Assembly (NCBI GenBank): GCA_950068635.1
Contig: CATMIM010000051.1
Span: 1 to 7,090, forward strand
Direction: 5' to 3'
DNA from: an uncultured Candidatus Poseidoniales archaeon
Lineage (GTDB): Archaea > Thermoplasmatota > Poseidoniia > Poseidoniales > Thalassarchaeaceae
DNA length: 7,090 nucleotides
Below are positions 1 to 4,967 of this stretch, piece by piece. The notes under the pieces are model-generated. The model did no database searches and was not told where the DNA came from. It was given only the letters and a program-made list of their open reading frames with translations. Made by a program: the position numbers and the translations under genes. Numbering within the stretch: position 1 is the stretch's first letter; each line of letters opens with the position of its first letter.

Positions 1-1
1 C

Positions 2-94
2 AGTACAGATGCCTTTGGGGGTGTGGCCGCAACGCTTTTGTCGCAGACAGCCGAGGTCGGTCAGGGGCAGAGAACATGTCTGGAGAAGCCGTAG
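2..94 (+). CDS. C-terminal end of an unidentified protein (5' end outside window)
   Basis: The frame beginning at base 2 is open from the left edge to a TAG at 92-94 and encodes 30 residues. These include the protein-like stretch TDAFGGVAATLLSQ and end in CLEKP. Of the three + strand frames here it looks most like real protein: the frame starting at 9 is arginine-rich and low quality, and frame 1 is rich in Cys, Trp and Arg. If real, this gene overlaps the start of the following small gene by 19 bases, which would suggest co-transcription and translational coupling. I do not recognise the family from so short a tail. The call rests only on composition and an open frame, so it is tentative. 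Confidence 0.4.
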   Translation, partial: STDAFGGVAATLLSQTAEVGQGQRTCLEKP

Positions 95-324
95 GCCGGG
101 TGTTCGCCTACTTCAAGAACGTCAATGTAGCCGCCGTCGAACTGGTGGCGCCGTTGTCCGTCGGGGACCGTATCCGTATCACCGGAGCGACGACCGACAT
201 CGAGATGACCGTTGACTCGATGGAGATCGATCGAGTTCCGATCGAGTCAGCCACAGCTGGCCAGAGTGTCGGTCTGCTCGTACCGGAGAGGGTGCGGACC
301 AACGACCAGGTCTCAATGGCCTGA
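76..324 (+). CDS. Translation elongation factor domain II-like small protein (archaeal)
   Basis: This 82-residue protein is a single beta-barrel domain resembling domain II of EF-Tu, EF-1A and IF2 without any GTPase domain. Visible hallmarks are the opening VGRVFAYF and VAAVEL strands (residues 6-23), the turn VGDRIRI (29-35), the strand carrying TVDSMEIDR (45-53), and the AGQSVGLLV loop and strand (61-69). The last two match the 'V.GVEM' and 'AGDNVGVLL' regions of EF-Tu. Archaea commonly carry such a free-standing copy, annotated as an elongation-factor-like protein and in some genomes found next to U32-family peptidases. Its biochemical role is not established. The ATG at 76 is chosen because it gives the family's usual length and N-terminus. 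The frame is open further upstream, but that sequence is not family-like. Only a weak purine stretch (AGGGGC, 63-68) precedes the start. It converges on the minus-strand gene with a 30-base gap. Confidence 0.85.
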   Translation: MSGEAVGRVFAYFKNVNVAAVELVAPLSVGDRIRITGATTDIEMTVDSMEIDRVPIESATAGQSVGLLVPERVRTNDQVSMA

Positions 325-354
325 AGTGGACGAGGCGAGTTCGCAGCCATCGTT

Positions 355-1080
355 TCAGGGCTCGCGCAGGTTGCGCTCGTACACGTCGGCCATCCGCTCT
401 TCTCGTCCAGGGTATTCCTGTCCGCGCCAGCGACCACGAGCCACTTGTTCCCGTTCTGCCACCTCGGATCGGGTCAGCGGTTTGTGCAGGAAGATGCGGC
501 GGATGCGCCCGGCTGGCAGTTTGCCCGTCAGTTTTCTGCCCTGCCCGGAGTGCAGCGCCCGAATCTTCCAACGCTCCCCCTCATGGCTGAACGACGACCC
601 GCAGGTGAACACCTCATCAGGCTCGCAGATGATCGAGTCCGACCAGGACTTGTGAGCTTCCGTGAATGTGAGCTTCACGCGCACTTTGTCAGCGCGCGCC
701 GCCCACACCATGTCGACCTCACTCGGTTCAGCGGTGGTGAGCGACACCCCCCCTGCAGCCTCGAGACGAGTCACCTCCCAAGTGCCCTCTCCGTGGTCGA
801 AACAGTCGCCGACCTCGAACATCTCATCCTCGTCAACCTCGATATCCGTCCTCTGGCTGTGCGCACCTTCTGACAGGGTGAAGCGGACTGCGATCGAGCG
901 GGGCGGGCGCAACTCGAGGGTGTGCACGTTCCCGCACGCGTGGCAGCGGACCAGCAGGTCCACACCTTGTCCACGTTCGACCGAGCGCAGCACGTCATGC
1001 TCCTCCTCTTGCTCACAGTCCGAGCAGAGCGTGATCTTCGCGACATCCTCATCGTCACCGGAGTCATCCGCATCGGTCAT
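355..1080 (-). CDS. HVO_0476-family zinc finger protein
   Basis: A 241-residue, probably cytosolic protein. After an acidic N-terminus it carries two zinc-binding knuckles, CSDC (Cys19, Cys22) and CHAC (Cys46, Cys49), which together form one four-cysteine site. Two copies of a beta-rich unit follow (about residues 61-111 and 131-181). They share the patterns VRFTLSE / VKLTFTE, DEMFEVG / DEVFTCG and GTWEVTRL / ERWKIRAL. The C-terminus (about 204-241) is highly charged and probably helical. The zinc-knuckle arrangement and following domain match the archaeal HVO_0476 family, whose function is unknown; nucleic-acid or protein binding is only a guess. Start choice is uncertain. The ATG at 1080 avoids 22 residues of atypical composition and codon use, but an in-frame ATG at 1146 overlaps the protease stop as ATGA and would suit translational coupling (263 residues). 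Neither start has a strong ribosome-binding site. This is the last gene of the minus-strand array. Confidence 0.8.
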   Translation of the reverse strand: MTDADDSGDDEDVAKITLCSDCEQEEEHDVLRSVERGQGVDLLVRCHACGNVHTLELRPPRSIAVRFTLSEGAHSQRTDIEVDEDEMFEVGDCFDHGEGTWEVTRLEAAGGVSLTTAEPSEVDMVWAARADKVRVKLTFTEAHKSWSDSIICEPDEVFTCGSSFSHEGERWKIRALHSGQGRKLTGKLPAGRIRRIFLHKPLTRSEVAEREQVARGRWRGQEYPGREERMADVYERNLREP

Positions 1081-1142
1081 GCATCGAGCCGGTGGAGCGC
1101 CCCATTTCAAGTCAATGCCTGCAGCCGTCCAATGGCCGAGCC

Positions 1143-2375
1143 TCATTGGCGCTCAGCGAAGATATCCGCCGGATCCAGTGCAGGTACTCTTGGCTGGCTG
1201 GAATCTGGTTCGGAAGAGACTCCCGCGGCGGTGAGCAGACTGTCGATGCGCAGCCGCCCGTATCCATAGTGGTCATCGTGACCAGAGACTCCCTCGGAGG
1301 TCTCTTCGATCCAATCCTTGACGCTGTTGATCGCCGTCTGTCCCCCAGCGCTTCCTTCGTGCTGCAGGTCTGGCCGCGCCTCCAGAAGGATTGCCAGTGC
1401 TCCTGACATCCATGCTGTCGATGCGCTGGTGCCCGAAGCGTGACCCCATGCGAGACCGTCCGCCTTGTTGGCGATGAGCACCGGGACATCCTTGCCCGGT
1501 GCCACCAACTCCGGCTTCTTGTCTGGGTCGGAGCGCGGCAGGATGGGCGGCAGCGGAAAGAACCGTCCGTTGTTGTCACCTTCGCTGGAACCCGTCCAGA
1601 TCACAGCATGACGGTCGATTCCTCCAACACAGATCACATCTTCGATGGAGCCGGGACTCTCGACATCGCCGTCATCATCATCGCCGTCGTTGCCCGCAGC
1701 CGCGGTCACGAACACGCCCGCATCGAGCGCGTTCTGCACTGACTGCTCCAGCGCATCGGTGCTCAGGAGGATGAGGTCGAATCCGGGCGCGCCCCCGAGG
1801 CTCAGGGAGATGATGTCCGCTTCCTCGGTGACGCACCAATCGACCGCCGCCCCGAGCGTCTCGTCATCACCCTGGCCCTCGGTGCCCATCGCCTTGGCCA
1901 CCAGCAGTTCTGCACCCGGGGCGACTCCTCGCAGTCCGCCGGCAGCTACGATCACACCGACCATCGCCGTCCCATGTCCCTGGTCGTCGTATGGAGTCGG
2001 TCGGTCGTTCACGAAGTCCTTCCAAGCCACCAGATTCATCAGCGCAAGGTCGGAATGCCCGGTGTCCACACCGGTGTCGACCACGCAGATGACCACCCCG
2101 TCACCCGTCAATCCGCTGATGTTGTCCTGACCGGTGATGCTGAAGAATTCGGACTGCCATTCGATGTACTGCTCAGGTGGTCTCGTCAACTGGTCCTCAT
2201 ACCAGGCCGTGCGCCACATCAGCACCCCGATGAACAGGGCGACGATCAACAGCAGCGAGATCGACGATGCGAGCGCCTGTGTTCTCCCGGGGATCCTCGA
2301 GAGCAGACCGCGGCGTGCGGGAGCCACGGGGGCGGGGGGCATCTCCGCGTCAGCCCAATCTTCGGGAGGGGTCAT
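1143..2375 (-). CDS. Membrane-anchored subtilisin-like serine protease (S8 family)
   Basis: A 410-residue protein with the complete subtilase triad: Asp100 in VVDTGVD, His134 in GHGTAMVGV and Ser317 in SGTSAST. Asn229 in AAAGND sits where the oxyanion-hole asparagine belongs. The N-terminus is proline-rich, then basic (RRGLLSRIPGR, 21-31), then one hydrophobic helix at about 35-54. This predicts a signal anchor with the protease domain (about 85-385) outside the cell. Two points differ from ordinary secreted subtilases. There are only about 35 residues between the helix and the catalytic domain, so no I9-type propeptide is visible. The serine motif reads GTSAS rather than the usual GTSMA. A run of aspartates (residues 230-237) follows Asn229 and may bind calcium or be a salt adaptation. 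The ATG at 2375 is well supported by a GAGGTG site five bases upstream. Substrate is unknown; processing of surface proteins is plausible given the neighbours. Confidence 0.9.
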   Translation of the reverse strand: MTPPEDWADAEMPPAPVAPARRGLLSRIPGRTQALASSISLLLIVALFIGVLMWRTAWYEDQLTRPPEQYIEWQSEFFSITGQDNISGLTGDGVVICVVDTGVDTGHSDLALMNLVAWKDFVNDRPTPYDDQGHGTAMVGVIVAAGGLRGVAPGAELLVAKAMGTEGQGDDETLGAAVDWCVTEEADIISLSLGGAPGFDLILLSTDALEQSVQNALDAGVFVTAAAGNDGDDDDGDVESPGSIEDVICVGGIDRHAVIWTGSSEGDNNGRFFPLPPILPRSDPDKKPELVAPGKDVPVLIANKADGLAWGHASGTSASTAWMSGALAILLEARPDLQHEGSAGGQTAINSVKDWIEETSEGVSGHDDHYGYGRLRIDSLLTAAGVSSEPDSSQPRVPALDPADIFAERQ

Positions 2376-2380
2376 CAGAG

Positions 2381-2386
2381 CACCTC
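2381..2386 (-). promoter_or_regulatory. Ribosome-binding site of the subtilase gene
   Basis: On the minus strand this reads GAGGTG, followed by five bases and the ATG at 2375. It is complementary to the archaeal 16S rRNA 3' end and fixes the subtilase start. The motif and spacing are the same as for the desulfurase gene. Confidence 0.75.
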
Positions 2387-2426
2387 AGAGCCGTCGTGGG
2401 CGGGTAACCACCTTGAAACCGTCGTG
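2381..2426 (-). repeat. Imperfect 18-base direct repeat between the desulfurase and subtilase genes
   Basis: On the minus strand CACGACGGTTTCAAGGTG (2426-2409) recurs as CACGACGGCTCTGAGGTG (2398-2381), with 14 of 18 bases identical and a 28-base period. The second copy contains the subtilase ribosome-binding site. The repeat fills most of the 61-base gap between the two genes. It could be a binding site for a regulator or a relic of a small duplication; the sequence alone cannot tell. Confidence 0.5.
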
Positions 2427-2436
2427 ACCAGGAGCA

Positions 2437-3651
2437 TCAGCGGATGGCGTTGACGACTTCCGTGAACGTATCCACGAAGTGCCTGCATTCAGCTTCGGTG
2501 TTGTAGAGATACAGCGAACTGCGCAGAGAACCCTCGTCGAGACCCCGCTCGTTGAACCAACTGTTGACGCAATGGAACCCGCTGCGCACCAGGATGCCTC
2601 CCGCTTCATCGAGCAGGATGGCGAGGTCGTGCACGTCACATCCGTCGACCAGCACGTCTGTCACCCCACCACGAGCCGCCGGATCCTGGGGGCCGATCAC
2701 CTCGATTCCCGAGATTCCACTGACCCCGTCGCCGATGATCCGGTTCAGTCGCTGCTCGTGGAGTTGCACCTCTCCCATGTCCAACCCGGACAGCAGGTCG
2801 ATGGCCGCTTCGGTACCGGCGATCCCCGCATAGTTTCCGATGCCGCCCTCGAACCGTTCGGGGCCAGCACGGAACTCGAACCCGCTGAATGAGGCGTCCA
2901 CCACCGTATCACCCCCGGCGGTGCGCGGTTCGAGTTCATTCAGCGCATCGTCACTGCCCCACAGGATGCCCATCCCGGACGGGCCGAGCATCTTGTGCAT
3001 GCTGAACGCCAGCCAGTCGCAACCGAGCTTCTTCACGTCGACCGGCATGTGCGGCACTGATTGAGCGGCATCCACCAGCAGTCGTGCGCCGTGGTCGTGG
3101 GTGATGGCAGCGACCTCGCCGATCGGTATCTCGACACCATCGAGGTTCCCCACCTGCGGAAGAGACACCAGTCGCAGGCGGTCACCCGCGTCCGCACAGG
3201 AGTCGGCGAACGCCTCGATGTCGAAGCTGTTGTCGGGGAGCGAGGGCACCGGCCGGTGCTCGATCACGCCTCGCCGCTCCAGTTGCAGCCAGGGGACGAG
3301 GTTGCTGTTGTGCTCCCTGTCGCTGGTGAGCACGATGTCGCCATCCCGCCAGTCGATGCCGCTGGCAACCTGATTGATCGCCTCGGTGGTGTTGCGCATG
3401 AACACCACACCGCTCGGCTGTGCGCCGATGAAGGCCCCCACCTTCCTGCGTGTGCGACTCACCATCTGGGTCACCGCGGTTCCCCAGCGATGCGGACTCC
3501 GCCCAGCACACGCCGGCTGCTTCGTGTAGTAGTCGCTAATCGCTTCGATGACCGAGTCCGGCCGCAGCGTCACGCAGGCGTTGTCGAGGTAGGTCAGCGG
3601 CTCGTCAGCGCGCAGTGTCGGGAACTGCTCGCGCAAGGCCTGCACGTCCAT
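2437..3651 (-). CDS. sufS: SufS-type cysteine desulfurase (class V aminotransferase fold)
   Basis: A 404-residue PLP enzyme of the family that removes sulfur from L-cysteine, giving alanine and an enzyme-bound persulfide for Fe-S cluster or other thiol biosynthesis. Visible landmarks in order are YLDNACVTLRP (21-31), NTTEAIN (87-93), REHNSNLVPW (112-121), VDAAQSVPH (193-201) with the PLP-contacting Asp194 and Gln197, FSMHKMLGPSG (216-226) with the Schiff-base lysine Lys220, and RSGFHCVN (356-363) with the persulfide-forming Cys361. Length and motif spacing match group II (SufS/CsdA) enzymes, and all key residues are present. The ATG at 3651 is chosen because GAGGTG lies five bases upstream. 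An in-frame extension to 3711 would run into the preceding gene and adds non-family sequence. The neighbours are envelope proteins, not sufBCD or a scaffold gene. The symbol is by family resemblance; a related class V enzyme cannot be wholly excluded. Confidence 0.88.
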   Translation of the reverse strand: MDVQALREQFPTLRADEPLTYLDNACVTLRPDSVIEAISDYYTKQPACAGRSPHRWGTAVTQMVSRTRRKVGAFIGAQPSGVVFMRNTTEAINQVASGIDWRDGDIVLTSDREHNSNLVPWLQLERRGVIEHRPVPSLPDNSFDIEAFADSCADAGDRLRLVSLPQVGNLDGVEIPIGEVAAITHDHGARLLVDAAQSVPHMPVDVKKLGCDWLAFSMHKMLGPSGMGILWGSDDALNELEPRTAGGDTVVDASFSGFEFRAGPERFEGGIGNYAGIAGTEAAIDLLSGLDMGEVQLHEQRLNRIIGDGVSGISGIEVIGPQDPAARGGVTDVLVDGCDVHDLAILLDEAGGILVRSGFHCVNSWFNERGLDEGSLRSSLYLYNTEAECRHFVDTFTEVVNAIR

Positions 3652-3656
3652 CAGCA

Positions 3657-3662
3657 CACCTC
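3657..3662 (-). promoter_or_regulatory. Ribosome-binding site of the cysteine desulfurase gene
   Basis: The minus strand reads GGAGAGGTG ending at base 3657, with the core GAGGTG five bases before the ATG at 3651. This selects 3651 over the longer frame reaching 3711. It lies in the 53-base gap after the membrane protein gene. Confidence 0.75.
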
Positions 3663-3704
3663 TCCAGCAGCATCCGCGGGGTTCCTGCCTTTGTCCGCTT
3701 CGGC

Positions 3705-4967
3705 CTACCACGCATCATCATCGGGCAGATGGTCTACCACCGGGGCGCTCGTCCCGCAGTTCTCACAACTGATGCGCGTGGGCAGCACCGCAGCGCATTC
3801 TGGACAGCGCTCACTCGGTTTCCCAGCACCATGGCACTGTTCACCAGCGCAGCTGACCTCGAGTTCGCCATCCGCCAGACGGCTGATGGGGGTCGCTGCA
3901 CCACACGCCGGGCATTTCCCTGGCTGGCGAGCGTCCTCGATCACCTCCCCGCGCAGATCGCGCGTGACTTCACGGGCGCGGTCGGACTGAATGCGCTGAC
4001 CAGCATCTCCGAGCATCATCTGTGGATACCACAGCAGGTGCATCATCGTCACCAGCGAGATCGCCCCGAACAGGTAGTAGCCGACCTTGAACAGGCCATG
4101 ACCGGCCGGCATCGGCGGGCGCACCGCCAGATAATGCGCCCCGAACCAGCTCGACAACGCGATGAACACCCCCCAGGCGACCAGCACAGCGGTCCACGCT
4201 ACGAGGGAATGGTCGCGCATCGCCGTCTCCATCCGGCGCGGGTCGGGATGAGCGTGCTGCGTCTGCACGTGCACGTCGCGTGTCTGAATGACCGCTTGGC
4301 CGAAGATGTATCCGATGAACAGCAGCACCACCACGCAGGCTGCGAACCAGACCATCCCCTGGAAGTCACTGTCGAAGGGAAATCGCGGCGACATCGCGTG
4401 CGCTCGCATCGTTCCGAACTGCATCGCAACCCATCCGATGAACATCCACAGTGCGAAGCCGCGCACGACCGGAAACTGTCGTTGCAGGCGGAACAGATAC
4501 CACACCCACGAGGCGTAACTGAGCAGAAGCAGTGCGAACGCGGCCGTTGACACGGAGTTCAACCCATTGACGCCGACGGTCCAGATGTCGCCCCCACTCC
4601 TCTGTTCCCCGATGCCGAGATCCCACGATCCGAGCAGGAAGGCGAACAAACCGAATCCGAGTGTTGTGAGGTGCTCCCTTCCCCAGGTCTCGCGCAGTTT
4701 CTGGTAGTGGAACAGCAGCTCGGCCTTGAGCAGGTGCAGCGGCAGCAGGAGGGGCTGTTGCAGCGAGAGTCGTTGCTGCAGACGGATCTCCGACAAGCGC
4801 ATCCCGGTGTGCATAGCCTCGCCTTCATGTGCGGACTCGACCATCAGGACCCCATCCTCCACGTCCGCGGTCTCCTCGGCCATCACCGCCGCCCACGCTG
4901 GGTCGGCCGATAATCCCACACCCTTTCGCAAACGCTCAGTGATTGATTGGATGGTGTGTGGAATCAA
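3705..4967 (-). CDS. Six-helix membrane protein with two C-terminal zinc ribbons
   Basis: I do not recognise the family of this 420-residue protein. An N-terminal soluble part includes a Leu/Gln-rich stretch (about 58-90) that may form an amphipathic helix. Six hydrophobic segments follow, at about 98-118, 137-160, 167-187, 204-226, 254-276 and 293-316. The C-terminus carries two zinc-ribbon-like modules: CPAC at 352-355 with Cys373 and Cys378, then CPEC at 388-391 with CENC at 401-404. An even helix number puts both ends on the same side, most simply the cytoplasm, where the ribbons could bind protein or nucleic acid. The assigned start is a TTG at 4967 whose TTGA overlaps the stop of the preceding gene, suggesting coupled translation. 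ATGs at 4883 and 4844 are alternatives that would shorten it by 28 or 41 residues without touching the helices. A role together with the upstream surface protein is an inference from the overlap. Confidence 0.78.
   Translation of the reverse strand: MIPHTIQSITERLRKGVGLSADPAWAAVMAEETADVEDGVLMVESAHEGEAMHTGMRLSEIRLQQRLSLQQPLLLPLHLLKAELLFHYQKLRETWGREHLTTLGFGLFAFLLGSWDLGIGEQRSGGDIWTVGVNGLNSVSTAAFALLLLSYASWVWYLFRLQRQFPVVRGFALWMFIGWVAMQFGTMRAHAMSPRFPFDSDFQGMVWFAACVVVLLFIGYIFGQAVIQTRDVHVQTQHAHPDPRRMETAMRDHSLVAWTAVLVAWGVFIALSSWFGAHYLAVRPPMPAGHGLFKVGYYLFGAISLVTMMHLLWYPQMMLGDAGQRIQSDRAREVTRDLRGEVIEDARQPGKCPACGAATPISRLADGELEVSCAGEQCHGAGKPSERCPECAAVLPTRISCENCGTSAPVVDHLPDDDAW

Noticed and set aside
9..215. 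Arg-rich + strand frame over the EF-like gene
   Set aside because: It overlaps a recognisable protein in another frame and has low-quality composition.
325..354. Possible bidirectional terminator between convergent genes
   Set aside because: The 30 bases show no stem-loop and no T-tract worth calling.
1081..1120. Possible TATA-like box (TTGAAAT on the minus strand) before the zinc finger gene
   Set aside because: Too weak and isolated, with no clear BRE. The position fits a leaderless start at 1080 only loosely, and the gene is closely spaced behind the protease.
662..1234. Ser/Arg-rich + strand frame opposite the zinc finger gene
   Set aside because: Shadow of the minus-strand gene, which has CxxC pairs and an internal repeat supporting it.
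3652..3711. N-terminal 20-residue extension of the cysteine desulfurase
   Set aside because: It would overlap the preceding gene's stop and reads through the ribosome-binding site at 3657-3662. The sequence is Arg/Cys-rich and unlike the family.
3061..3990. A 309-codon + strand open frame opposite the desulfurase and membrane protein genes
   Set aside because: It is antisense to two genes with clear motifs, crosses their junction, and has His/Arg/Ser-rich composition typical of GC-rich shadow frames.
3615..4550. A 311-codon + strand open frame opposite the membrane protein
   Set aside because: It runs opposite convincing membrane helices and zinc ribbons and has no recognisable domain or plausible start signal.
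4726..4800. CAG/CTG-rich stretch resembling a microsatellite
   Set aside because: It is irregular and is explained by the Leu/Gln-rich coding segment of the membrane protein.
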